From Rhodocyclaceae bacterium (GTDB lineage: Bacteria > Pseudomonadota > Gammaproteobacteria > Burkholderiales > Rhodocyclaceae), in assembly GCA_030681195.1 (NCBI GenBank), contig JAUXXJ010000004.1, positions 248,001-312,000 on the forward strand: a stretch of DNA of 64,000 nucleotides, written 5' to 3'. Position 1 is the first letter of the stretch; each line of letters starts with the position of its first letter. Below, piece by piece: positions 1-7,990 of the stretch. The notes beneath the pieces are model-generated. The model did no database searches. It saw only the letters and a program-made list of their open reading frames with translations, and was not told the DNA's origin. Both the position numbers and the translations under genes were made by a program.

Positions 1-32
1 GGCTTGCAAAATGGCTAATGGACAATCTGGGT

Positions 33-1253
33 TCAATTCAACTGAATGCGCCGCCCCCATGGCACGGGCGCTTTGCCCTTGACTAACCACAGCACGGGGA
101 AGTTGGGCGGCACTGGCGGAAATTCACCCTCGGCATCGGTGAAATACACCAGTGCATCCGGCTGCTGGCCGGCCTGTGCAATGCAGTCGAATACCGGCGC
201 AAATGCCGTCCCGCCACCGCCGACAAATTGCCTGGGCAGGCGCAATGGCTCCCAGGGTTCGAAGATCCAGGGCCCGCCCTCGGCGAGCGTGCTGTCGCAG
301 GCATACAGGGTCATGCGTACCGGCATCGTGCCCTTGAGCGCATTCAGTTCGCCGAGAAAATTGCTCAGGTCTGCCTCGCTCACTGAGCCGGAAACGTCGA
401 TGGCGACATGGATATCACCGGCATGGCTGCGCAGGCTGGGCCAGATGACATCCCCGCTCTGCCCATTGCTGCGCCGCGACGGGCGCTGCCAGGAGTAGTC
501 GTCACGGGCCACCTGCGAAAGGTATTGCGCGAGCAAGGCGCGCCACGACACCTGCACCGCCAGTGCCGCGTCAGTCAGACGCGCCAACTGGCCGGAAAGC
601 TTGCCAGCTTCACGTGCGCGCTGCGCCGCCGCCGCGAGGTGACGCTGCCATTGCTGCTGCAGTTGCTCCTTTTCCTTCGCGGTCAGCGGCGGCGGCGGGC
701 CATCTTCATCATTACCTGCCGTCCCGCCAGCGCCGACTTTTTCCGGATTGTGCCCACCCGACTGACCGCCACCCTTACCTTGCTGGTTCTCATCGTTCTG
801 CCCGCCCTCCTCACCATCCCAGAGATGATCGTCCATCATCTCGCTGTCGTCGTTGCTGTCGTCAATGCAGGGATAAATCTCTTCGGCGGCCATGCCGCGA
901 TAGACATCAAGCACGACGGCTTCGCCCGGCGGCGTCAGGCCCTCGTCAACCAGAATCGGATTGACGGCGAAATCGCAGGCCATGTCCCACTTGCGCTGGA
1001 TGCGGTGACCACGCCGCGCAAAGTGGCCGAGCGCGCAGTGCAACGCCTCATGCGCCAGCGCGAACTGCACCTGCGCGGGGCTGAGGCTGTCGATCCAGTT
1101 CGGGTTGTAGTAAAGCGTGCGCGCATCCGTCGCTGTCGTCCGGCACCAACTCGCCAGCTTGAGCGGCAGACGCAGCACCAGCGCGCCGAGAAAAGGCTTA
1201 TCGAGAATCAGGCGCGTGCGCGCGGCGGCCAGCTTGTCGTCGACATCACTCAT
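33..1253 (-). CDS. VWA-like protein with N-terminal putative metallopeptidase domain
   Basis: A 406-residue protein. The N-terminal part resembles the putative metallopeptidase domain of DUF2201-type proteins and shows HEALH at about residues 68-72, a zincin-type HExxH. The C-terminal part is a von Willebrand A-like domain with a DxSGS MIDAS motif near residue 286 and a GGGGTAF stretch. The middle (about 135-200) is Gly/Asn/Pro-rich linker and holds a perfect copy of the dispersed repeat, read as KVGAGGTA. I chose ATG at 1253 because it overlaps the stop of the upstream MoxR ATPase gene; a longer in-frame start lies inside that gene. MoxR and VWA partners usually act together in assembling or remodelling a target complex. 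The target here is unknown. Confidence 0.8.
   Translation of the reverse strand: MSDVDDKLAAARTRLILDKPFLGALVLRLPLKLASWCRTTATDARTLYYNPNWIDSLSPAQVQFALAHEALHCALGHFARRGHRIQRKWDMACDFAVNPILVDEGLTPPGEAVVLDVYRGMAAEEIYPCIDDSNDDSEMMDDHLWDGEEGGQNDENQQGKGGGQSGGHNPEKVGAGGTAGNDEDGPPPPLTAKEKEQLQQQWQRHLAAAAQRAREAGKLSGQLARLTDAALAVQVSWRALLAQYLSQVARDDYSWQRPSRRSNGQSGDVIWPSLRSHAGDIHVAIDVSGSVSEADLSNFLGELNALKGTMPVRMTLYACDSTLAEGGPWIFEPWEPLRLPRQFVGGGGTAFAPVFDCIAQAGQQPDALVYFTDAEGEFPPVPPNFPVLWLVKGKAPVPWGRRIQLN
718..741 (-). repeat. Short dispersed repeat, perfect 24/24 copy, inside the VWA gene
   Basis: Perfect match to the 24-base consensus (left half AAAAGTCGGCGC, right half TGGCGGGACGGC) on the minus strand. It is translated as KVGAGGTA in a low-complexity linker where extra residues should be tolerated. 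Confidence 0.85.
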
Positions 1254-2298
1254 AGAGCATGATGTCTGCCACCGCGTTCGCCCAGGCGGCAAACTGGGGA
1301 ACAGCGAACAGCGCCTGACCGATGCCACGGTGCATGTCCGAAATCAGCATCACGCCCATCTCACGTTGCGGGAACCGTTGCGCGTAGTCGAGGATGTGGC
1401 CCCAGGTTTCTTTGGCATGGACTTCATTGCGAATGCGCATGGCGCGGCCGGCCAATGCGGCGGCAACGGCATATTGCAGGTCAATCTCGGTCGGCACGGT
1501 GACGATCTGGCCGGCACAGATCGCATCGAGGTCGGGCAGACGATCGAGGCTGTCGATGAAAGCCGCGCATTCGATGCCTGCCGCCTGACCGACACAGGCC
1601 GCCAGTGCACCGGCCAGCAACTCGGGATGATCGCCAAACTTCTGCAGCGCACGGTGGGCAAACTCCCACGAACGCGGACTGGGAAAGGCCATCTCGCCCC
1701 CCGCATTGCGGGCCGGATCAAAATTGAAAATCAGCTCAGGCTTGAAACGCAGGAAGGCCACCAGCCGCTCATCAATCCCGTTCGCGTAGGCCCAGGCTGC
1801 CCAGTCGTCGAGATTGACCTCGACCTCATAGTGCGAAAAACGGTTGGCCAGCGGCGCCGGCATGGCGTAGGTCACACCACGGTCGCCCTGGCGATTGCCG
1901 GCAGCGAAGATCGCCCAGCCGGGCGGCACACGATAATCGCCGAGCTTGCGATCCAGAATCAGTTGATAGGCAGCCGCCGAGACGGCCGGCGGCGCAGAGG
2001 TGATCTCATCGAGGAACAGGATGCCGGCCGGCCAGTGGCGATTGGCATCCGGCAGCAGTGCCGGGATCGCCCATTCGACGCGCTCATCCACGCGAAACGG
2101 GATGCCGCGCAGGTCGGAGGGCTCCATCTGCGAGAGACGAATATCGATCACCGGGACGCCATGACGCCCCGCCACCTGGGCGACGATCTGCGACTTGCCG
2201 ACGCCGGGCGGTCCCCACAGCATGACCGGCGTGTGGTGGCCGGCGGCGGTCGATTCGAATTCGCGGTCGAGGATAAAAGCAAGCTGGGCAGGACGCAT
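1246..2298 (-). CDS. MoxR-family AAA+ ATPase
   Basis: A 350-residue MoxR-type AAA+ ATPase. Walker A is GPPGVGKS at residues 29-36 and Walker B is ILFLDEIT with D97/E98. A sensor-like GNRQGD follows. Such ATPases remodel or activate partner complexes together with VWA-domain proteins, and a VWA gene follows directly with an 8-base overlap (ATGAGTGA), so the two are probably translationally coupled. The start touches the end of the upstream reductase gene. It is not obviously CbbQ: no Rubisco or CbbO gene is nearby and the partner is a DUF2201-type VWA protein. Confidence 0.85.
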   Translation of the reverse strand: MRPAQLAFILDREFESTAAGHHTPVMLWGPPGVGKSQIVAQVAGRHGVPVIDIRLSQMEPSDLRGIPFRVDERVEWAIPALLPDANRHWPAGILFLDEITSAPPAVSAAAYQLILDRKLGDYRVPPGWAIFAAGNRQGDRGVTYAMPAPLANRFSHYEVEVNLDDWAAWAYANGIDERLVAFLRFKPELIFNFDPARNAGGEMAFPSPRSWEFAHRALQKFGDHPELLAGALAACVGQAAGIECAAFIDSLDRLPDLDAICAGQIVTVPTEIDLQYAVAAALAGRAMRIRNEVHAKETWGHILDYAQRFPQREMGVMLISDMHRGIGQALFAVPQFAAWANAVADIMLYE

Positions 2299-3770
2299 TA
2301 CAAGACCTCGACACGCAATTGGGCAGCTGGCAAGCCAGCGGAAACGAGACGCTGATGCGCGGCCTCGACAAATTCGGATGGGCCGACGACATAGACATCG
2401 CGCGCCTTGATGTCTTCCTCGGCGAGCGCACGCGCGGCCGCTTGGGCACCGGCGACGCCGGGCGAATCAGCAAGCAGCGTGATATAGCTGAAGGTCTCGA
2501 TGACATCGGCCCAGGCGCGACACTGGTTTTCCAGATAGTGACCATCGGCGCGCGTCGCCGCCCAGATCAGCCGCAAGGCACCCGGCAAGTCAGAAGCCAC
2601 CGCATGTTCGATCAGGCTCTTGACCGGCGCAAAGCCGCTATCGCACACCACAAAAACGCTATCGTTGGGCGAATCCTTCTGCAGCACGAAATCGCCGAAC
2701 GGCCCAAACAGGCTGACCGCATCATTGGCCCTGATCGCCCCGGCGAACAGGCGGCTTGCAAAGGCATCTTCCTCGTCGTGACAGACGTGCAGCAGGACAT
2801 TGCGGTCGTCGCAGGGGCAGGAGGCAATCGCGTATTCACCGCGAAAATTCGCGGTGCTGCCGGTGACCGACAGCGCCACGCGCTGACCGGCCAGAAAGCG
2901 CAGGCGACTGCTGCGCGGCGTCTGCAAATGCAGCAACATGATGTTGGGGGTCAGCGCCGCCACGCTGCGTACCTTGGCCACGATCTCCTGCTGCGGAATA
3001 TCTTCGGGCGCATTCGCCTCCAGCATCTCAATCACCAGATCCGACACCGCCGTATGCGAACACAGCAGCGCATAGCCTTGCGTGCGCTCACTGGCCGAGA
3101 GCGGATAGTCGCTTTGCTGGACCTGCTGCGTCTGGCCCGCGATGATGCGTGCCTTGCACAGGCCACAGTTACCATTGCCACAGCCGTAGGACGGCGCCAG
3201 ACCGGCACGCAGAGCGGCCTGCAGCACCGTCTCGCTGCCTTCGACAAAAAACTCGTGGCCGGAAGGCTTGACGGTGACATGCGCCGACATGACGCGCAAC
3301 ACGTTGTCCATCACCTGAATCGTGTCGGTCGGTTCCTCGCTGCCCAACACCCGCGCCAGACTGACATCGAGGAAGTCGGCCAGTTCGGCAATCTGCTCTG
3401 CCGCCGAGGCACCGCTCATTTGCTCGATGCGCTCGCGCAGCGCTTCGATCATGTCATGGTAGTGGGCGAGATGGCGACGCACATCTTCGAGCTCTTCGCT
3501 CTGCAGGGCAAGGCGCTGCGCGAGGATTTCCTGATTCGGCAACACGCGCTCGCGAATGCGCTTGCCGAAGGCCTCGTCGCGAATCTGGGTAATGCGCTCG
3601 AATGCGCCGGAATCTTCGATTCGCAGATCGGGGTAGAGGGCCTGCAGTTCCGCCGTCGAGACCGTACCATCGGATGACACCAACTCACCGCTGGCAATCT
3701 GTTTTTGCAGAGCGGCGCGCGTCGTGCCAATCAGGTGGGCTGCACGCGACAAGCTCAATCGTTGGGACAT
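2298..3770 (-). CDS. 2Fe-2S ferredoxin / FAD-NAD(P) reductase with HTH-like and coiled-coil N-terminus
   Basis: About 490 residues in three parts. Residues 1-60 look like a MerR-type helix-turn-helix (SRAAHLIGTTRAAL), and 60-150 is charged and probably coiled coil. Residues 160-250 form a plant-type ferredoxin with C197-x4-C-x2-C and a later Cys in YALLCSHTA. Residues 255-490 are an FNR-like FAD/NAD domain; the usual RxYS motif reads RGEYAIAS and the usual GTGIAP reads CDSGFAP. ATG at 3770 is preferred because AGGAG lies about 9 bases upstream; a longer in-frame start lacks this. It shares a junction with the moxR gene and probably an operon. The HTH fusion suggests a redox-linked scaffold or regulator, which is inference. 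Confidence 0.75.
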   Translation of the reverse strand: MSQRLSLSRAAHLIGTTRAALQKQIASGELVSSDGTVSTAELQALYPDLRIEDSGAFERITQIRDEAFGKRIRERVLPNQEILAQRLALQSEELEDVRRHLAHYHDMIEALRERIEQMSGASAAEQIAELADFLDVSLARVLGSEEPTDTIQVMDNVLRVMSAHVTVKPSGHEFFVEGSETVLQAALRAGLAPSYGCGNGNCGLCKARIIAGQTQQVQQSDYPLSASERTQGYALLCSHTAVSDLVIEMLEANAPEDIPQQEIVAKVRSVAALTPNIMLLHLQTPRSSRLRFLAGQRVALSVTGSTANFRGEYAIASCPCDDRNVLLHVCHDEEDAFASRLFAGAIRANDAVSLFGPFGDFVLQKDSPNDSVFVVCDSGFAPVKSLIEHAVASDLPGALRLIWAATRADGHYLENQCRAWADVIETFSYITLLADSPGVAGAQAAARALAEEDIKARDVYVVGPSEFVEAAHQRLVSAGLPAAQLRVEVL

Positions 3771-3858
3771 ACCGAGGTGCTCCTCTTCTTTTTTTGTTTC
3801 GGTGATGATACCCAATCGGCACTGAGCAAATCGGCAGCAAGAATTATTTGTAATAATA

Positions 3859-3883
3859 TCTACAATAAAGTAGAGTAATCTAC
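3859..3883 (+). promoter_or_regulatory. Candidate operator upstream of chrB
   Basis: AT-rich DNA directly before the chrB ATG holds GTAGA-GTAA-TCTAC (3870-3883) and an overlapping TCTAC-AATAAA-GTAGA (3859-3874). These symmetrical half sites abut the start codon. ChrB is known in other bacteria to regulate chr operons, so this is a plausible autoregulatory site. Confidence 0.45.
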
Positions 3884-4795
3884 ATGATTGAACTCGTCGA
3901 ATGGCTCGCCCTTGTCACCAGCCTGCCCGCCCGCAACAAGGCAGCGCGCATGCGGCTGTGGCGCTCGCTCAAGGTACTGGGTTGCGCTACGCTACGCGAC
4001 GGGGTCTACCTGCTACCGGCCAAGGAGACCACCGACGCGGCCATGCAGGCGCTTGCCGAGGACGTCCGCAGCGCCGAAGGCAGTGCCGAAGTGCTGCACA
4101 TCGCCGCCAATGGCGCGCAGGATGCAAGCTTTCGCCAAATGTTCGATCACAGCGCGGATTACGGCACGCTGATCGAGACGCTCCGCCGCGCGCGCCTCGA
4201 CGAAAAATCCCTGCGTCGCCTGCAGCGTGACTTTGCTGCGCTGGTAAGTACCGACTACTTCCCCGCTGCCGCACAGGAACAGGCCCGCATAGCCTTGTCC
4301 GAGTTCGCGGCCCGGCTGTCACCGGACGAACCCCGGGCAACCCACAGCACCATACGCCGTCTCGTCAGCGCCGACTTTTCAGGGCGCACCTGGGCGACGC
4401 GCAAACACCTGTGGGTAGATCGCATGGCCTCGGCCTGGCTGATCCGCCGCTTTATCGACGCTCACGCAAGCTTTCTCTGGCTCGACCAGCCTGCTGACTG
4501 TCCGGCCAATGCGCTCGGCTTCGATTTCGACGGCGCCACTTTCAGTCATGCGGGCGAACGGGTCACCTTCGAAGTGCTGGCGGCCAGTTTCGGTCTCGAC
4601 GCCAATCCCGCCATTAGCCGCATTGGCGCCATCGTTCATTGCCTCGATGTCGGTGGCGTGCCGGTCGCCGCAGCGCCAGGCATCGAAGCCGTGCTGGCGG
4701 GCCTGCGTGTCGCAGCGCCGAATGACGATCAACTGCTCAGCGAAGCGAGTCATGTCTTCGACGGCCTCTACCAACATTACCTTCAGGAATCTTGA
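3884..4795 (+). CDS. chrB: Chromate resistance regulator ChrB
   Basis: A 303-residue protein with the two ChrB regions: an N-terminal regulatory part (MRLWRSLKVLGCATLRDGVYLLP) and a C-terminal part with WATRKHLWVDRMASAWLIRRFID, typical of ChrB. It is followed by chrA with a one-base overlap of stop and start (TGATG). ChrB proteins act as chromate-responsive regulators or accessory factors for ChrA. The linker between the two parts carries a 22/24 match to the dispersed repeat, read as RLVSADF. Confidence 0.88.
   Translation: MIELVEWLALVTSLPARNKAARMRLWRSLKVLGCATLRDGVYLLPAKETTDAAMQALAEDVRSAEGSAEVLHIAANGAQDASFRQMFDHSADYGTLIETLRRARLDEKSLRRLQRDFAALVSTDYFPAAAQEQARIALSEFAARLSPDEPRATHSTIRRLVSADFSGRTWATRKHLWVDRMASAWLIRRFIDAHASFLWLDQPADCPANALGFDFDGATFSHAGERVTFEVLAASFGLDANPAISRIGAIVHCLDVGGVPVAAAPGIEAVLAGLRVAAPNDDQLLSEASHVFDGLYQHYLQES
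4356..4379 (-). repeat. Short dispersed repeat, 22/24 copy, inside chrB
   Basis: Reverse-orientation copy with two mismatches, translated as RLVSADF at the join of the two ChrB domains. Position at a domain linker supports insertion, but chance resemblance is possible at this identity. Confidence 0.6.
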
Positions 4796-6135
4796 TGACT
4801 GACTCCGCCGCCGCTCCAATGCCGACCTTTCCCTCGCTCGGAGAATCCTTCAAATATTGGCTCAAGCTCGGCTTCATCAGTTTTGGCGGGCCGGCCGGGC
4901 AAATCGCCATGATGCATCAGGAGTTAGTAGAAAAACGTCGCTGGATTTCCGAGCACCGATTCCTGCACGCGCTCAACTACTGCATGCTGCTGCCGGGGCC
5001 GGAGGCCATCCAACTGGCGATCTACATCAGTTGGCTGATGCACGGCGTCAAGGGTGCGGTGATGGCCGGTGTGTCGTTTTTCCTGCCTGCTTTTGTCCTG
5101 CTGTCGGTGCTGGCGGGCATCTATTTGAACTTTGGCGATGTACCGGCGGTACAGGGCATCTTCTACGCCATCAAGCCGGCCGTCGTCGCCGTGGTGCTGT
5201 TTGCCGCCTGGCGTATTGGTTCGAAGACGATCAAGAACGAGGTGCTGCTCGGCATTGCCATACTGGCTTTCATCGGCATCTTCTTTTTTTCCATCGACTT
5301 TCCCTGGATCGTGCTGGCCGCCGCGATTCTGGGCGCCATCGGCGGCAAACTGATGCCGGCCAAGTTCAAGGCAGGCGGCGGACATGGGGCTTCGAACAAA
5401 GCCTACGGCCCGGCGCTCATCGACGACGACACGCCGCCGCCGGCGCACGCGAAATTCACCTGGAAAAAACTGACGGTCACGACGCTGGTATTCGCCGCCA
5501 TCGCCGCCGTTACCTTGCTGGCCTTGAGCGGATCGTCCGAGCTTTACAACATGAGCGAGTTCTTCCTCAAGGCGGCCTTCCTCACCATCGGCGGTGCCTA
5601 CGCGGTATTGCCCTATGTTTATCAGGGCGCCGTCGAACACTTCGGCTGGCTCACCGGCCCGCAGATGATGGACGGCCTCGCGCTGGGCGAAACCACCCCC
5701 GGCCCGCTAATCATGATTGTGACCTGGGTCGGCTATATCGGCGGGGTCACCAAGTCGGTGCTCGGCGATCCGGTCACGGCTGGCCTGGCCGGCGCCACGG
5801 TAGCGACCTTCTTCACTTTCCTGCCGAGCTTCTGGTTCATCATTGCCGGCGGCCCGTTGGTCGAGTCAACGCGCGGCGAACTCAAGTTCACCGCGCCACT
5901 CACCGCCATTTCGGCCGCCGTCGTCGGCGTGATTCTCAACCTCGCCGTGTTCTTCGCCTGGCACACCTTCTGGCCCAAGGCGACAGCCGCCGCGCCATTC
6001 AGCGGTCCATTCGAAGCGATCCCGGTCGTCATTGCCATCGTCTGCTTCATCGCCTTGTGGAAATACAAGCAGGACATCATGCGGGTTATCGGCGTTTGTG
6101 CGCTGTTGGGGCTGGCGCTGTCTTTCGTGAAGTGA
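4795..6135 (+). CDS. chrA: Chromate efflux transporter ChrA
   Basis: A 446-residue membrane protein of the CHR family with two homologous halves. The first half has FGGPAGQIAMMHQELVEKRRW and LPGPEAIQLAIYISW; the second has the matching GGAYAVLPYVYQ and GETTPGPLIMI. ATG at 4795 is used rather than the TTG one codon earlier because it overlaps the chrB stop. Linkage to chrB points to chromate export. Some CHR proteins in autotrophic bacteria have been proposed as carbon-related transporters, but nothing here favours that over chromate. Confidence 0.9.
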   Translation: MTDSAAAPMPTFPSLGESFKYWLKLGFISFGGPAGQIAMMHQELVEKRRWISEHRFLHALNYCMLLPGPEAIQLAIYISWLMHGVKGAVMAGVSFFLPAFVLLSVLAGIYLNFGDVPAVQGIFYAIKPAVVAVVLFAAWRIGSKTIKNEVLLGIAILAFIGIFFFSIDFPWIVLAAAILGAIGGKLMPAKFKAGGGHGASNKAYGPALIDDDTPPPAHAKFTWKKLTVTTLVFAAIAAVTLLALSGSSELYNMSEFFLKAAFLTIGGAYAVLPYVYQGAVEHFGWLTGPQMMDGLALGETTPGPLIMIVTWVGYIGGVTKSVLGDPVTAGLAGATVATFFTFLPSFWFIIAGGPLVESTRGELKFTAPLTAISAAVVGVILNLAVFFAWHTFWPKATAAAPFSGPFEAIPVVIAIVCFIALWKYKQDIMRVIGVCALLGLALSFVK

Positions 6136-6151
6136 TCCTCCTCGCCGGTGA

Positions 6152-6505
6152 TTACTTGCCGGTGAAGTTGCTCGCCAGATAGCTACCGCTCAGTGTGTAG
6201 AACACATACAGGGTTTGCTTGCCCGCCTCCGCCTTCTCGTTCTTGAAGCTGACAACCCACTCTGGCCCTTTGCCGAAGTCCTTTTTCGTGGCTTCGGTCG
6301 CTTTGATGCCGCTCCAGCTCTTATCAAGCTTGCCGCGTTCAACGAGGGTTTTGAGTTGCTTTTCGGCCTGCTTGATGGCTAAAGTGGCGGTGAGAGGGCC
6401 GTATGTATGGCTACCGCCCGGGCCGTGCTCATGGCCGGTACCAGCGAATGCGGGGGCAGCGAGCAGCAGTGTGGATGCAACAAGAACGGTTGAAATGGTA
6501 CACAT
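6152..6505 (-). CDS. Small exported protein of unknown function (DUF6488-like)
   Basis: A 117-residue protein with a clear signal peptide ending at AFAG, then a His/Gly-rich patch (GTGHEHGPGGSH) that could bind metal, then a PepSY-like fold (TLAIKQAEKQLKTLVERGKLDKSW). AAGGAG lies 6 bases before the ATG. It follows the hupE-like gene on the same strand. The His-rich start and the HupE neighbour suggest a periplasmic role in nickel, cobalt or other metal handling; that is inference. Confidence 0.65.
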   Translation of the reverse strand: MCTISTVLVASTLLLAAPAFAGTGHEHGPGGSHTYGPLTATLAIKQAEKQLKTLVERGKLDKSWSGIKATEATKKDFGKGPEWVVSFKNEKAEAGKQTLYVFYTLSGSYLASNFTGK

Positions 6506-6529
6506 GTTGAACTCCTTGATGGGTAAAGA

Positions 6530-7330
6530 TTAGTCGATGGTTTCGCGATTGGTTTCTTCGAGGATTTTTGCGGCATTCTCCTGTTCCATCTTGATATGCT
6601 CATGAATATGGTTATCCGCGCTGAAACCGAACTCATCCGGGCTCGTCACATGCGAGTAGCCGTGCATCTGCATCAGGAAGAAGAACAGGCCGGCACCGAT
6701 CAGGATGTAATTCGCCGCCAGACTGAAGGGTTTGAATGACGGTTTCGTGCGCCAGGCCGCCAAAAACATCAGCATGATGGCGAGCGCCGTGATCTGCCCG
6801 ACTTCCACGCCGACGTTGAACGAGATGATGTTCATCAACAAATCGTCTTTGTTCAACGGCAGTTGCTGCAGGCGCGTCGATAGCCCCAAACCGTGGATCA
6901 GGCCAAGGCTGGTGATCATGACCATCAGGCTGGGCGACTTGATGCCAAGCAAACGCTTGAAACCATCGAGGTTGGAGAACGCGATATAACTGACGCTCAG
7001 GCCGATGATGGCATCGATCAGGAAGTAATTGACCTGCACGGCATTGAATGTCGCCCAGATCAGCGTCACGCTATGACCGATGGTAAATGCCGTGATGTAT
7101 TTGACGATGTCCTTGAAGCTGGACAGGAAGAAAACGATGCCAAACACGAACAGCAGGTGGTCGTAGCCGGAGAGCATGTGGGTAATGCCGAGCCACAGAT
7201 AGCTCCAGTTGCCGCCGTCCAGAATGGACTGCTTTTCGGCTTCCGACATGCCATGGCCAAAGGCCTGGCCGGCAATCAAAACGATGGCCAATGCGGCAAG
7301 CCAGCGTGACGGATTTGTCACAGAGAACAT
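6530..7330 (-). CDS. HupE/UreJ-family membrane protein
   Basis: A 266-residue protein with a signal-like first segment, then GHGM and LGITHMLSGYDHLLFVFGIVFFL, typical of HupE/UreJ_2 proteins with conserved His and Asp in the first membrane helices. About six membrane helices follow, and the tail is His-containing (YSHVTSPDEFGFSADNHIHEHIKMEQ). HupE/UreJ proteins are linked to nickel or cobalt uptake. Small His-rich exported proteins on both sides support a metal role; the substrate cannot be decided from sequence. Confidence 0.8.
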   Translation of the reverse strand: MFSVTNPSRWLAALAIVLIAGQAFGHGMSEAEKQSILDGGNWSYLWLGITHMLSGYDHLLFVFGIVFFLSSFKDIVKYITAFTIGHSVTLIWATFNAVQVNYFLIDAIIGLSVSYIAFSNLDGFKRLLGIKSPSLMVMITSLGLIHGLGLSTRLQQLPLNKDDLLMNIISFNVGVEVGQITALAIMLMFLAAWRTKPSFKPFSLAANYILIGAGLFFFLMQMHGYSHVTSPDEFGFSADNHIHEHIKMEQENAAKILEETNRETID

Positions 7331-7403
7331 GCGTAGTACCCCTCAATAAATTGAATCGGCTCGCAGACATGGGCTGCGAGGAACTGACTTTGTTACGGGA
7401 AAG

Positions 7404-7835
7404 TCAGGCGAGGTGGGGTGGAGCTCGCGGTTGGCCGATGTGTGCCGGAAGTAAATCCGGCAATGGGTTGGGGGCTTCGGGAAGTCTGAAGCTACCTGGG
7501 GCAGTCGGAATCGGAATGTGTAACTGAGCCACCAGTGCAACCGGGCGGGGGTCCGGCTGTTGCCCACCCGACGGCAGTTGCGGGTGATCCAGATCGACCA
7601 CCCATGTATCAGCAACATCGAGATGGCCGAGATCGGCGCTGTCGATAGCATCGAGGTGCAGCGAAACCGCATGATGAGCATGGATTTCGGCACTGTGATG
7701 GTGCCGGTCGCCGCTATGCTCATGCGTCCCCGTCAAATGCGCATGCGGCGACGCCCACTGCACCGCCAGGAAGATGGCCAGCAGGACAAAAGAGGTCGCG
7801 GAGCGAAGGTGTTGCTTGAGCAAGAGGATGGGCAC
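7404..7835 (-). CDS. His-rich small exported or membrane protein upstream of hupE-like gene
   Basis: About 143 residues with one hydrophobic segment (SATSFVLLAIFLAVQW) followed by a His-rich stretch with HAHLTGTHEHSGDRHHHS. The C-terminal half is proline-rich. It resembles short metal-resistance leader proteins found beside HupE or Czc genes. The start is uncertain: GTG at 7835 sits just before the hydrophobic segment, GTG at 7853 is also possible, and neither has a strong ribosome binding site. It lies 73 bases upstream of the hupE-like gene on the same strand. Confidence 0.5.
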   Translation of the reverse strand: MPILLLKQHLRSATSFVLLAIFLAVQWASPHAHLTGTHEHSGDRHHHSAEIHAHHAVSLHLDAIDSADLGHLDVADTWVVDLDHPQLPSGGQQPDPRPVALVAQLHIPIPTAPGSFRLPEAPNPLPDLLPAHIGQPRAPPHLA

Positions 7836-7990
7836 ACAGGAAAAACAGCTCACATTGTATCCCGACCCAATTACGTCTCTTTTTGGACGGACTTTGCTGT
7901 TGCTGCCGTGAAATGACAAAGCCGGGTGATTCGGGGACAATAGCCGTCCCGCATTGATTGCCGACGCCCTCAGGCTCATCGGCCACCCGT

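Noticed and set aside
205..228. 20/24 match to the dispersed repeat in the VWA gene
   Set aside because: The mismatches fall in the T-run and the encoded GGGGTAF is a normal motif of VWA-like domains, so convergence is more likely than a repeat copy.
1246..2298. MoxR ATPase as the Rubisco activase CbbQ
   Set aside because: The partner is a DUF2201-type VWA protein rather than CbbO, and no Rubisco gene is near.
4810..4835. Repeat-like peptide PMPTFPSLGESF at the start of ChrA
   Set aside because: Only the CCGAC core is shared; the rest diverges and chrA N-termini are variable.
3884..6135. ChrA as a carbon-related transporter of the uptake region
   Set aside because: The chrB-chrA arrangement is the standard chromate resistance operon and the genes are 11 kb from the carbon genes.
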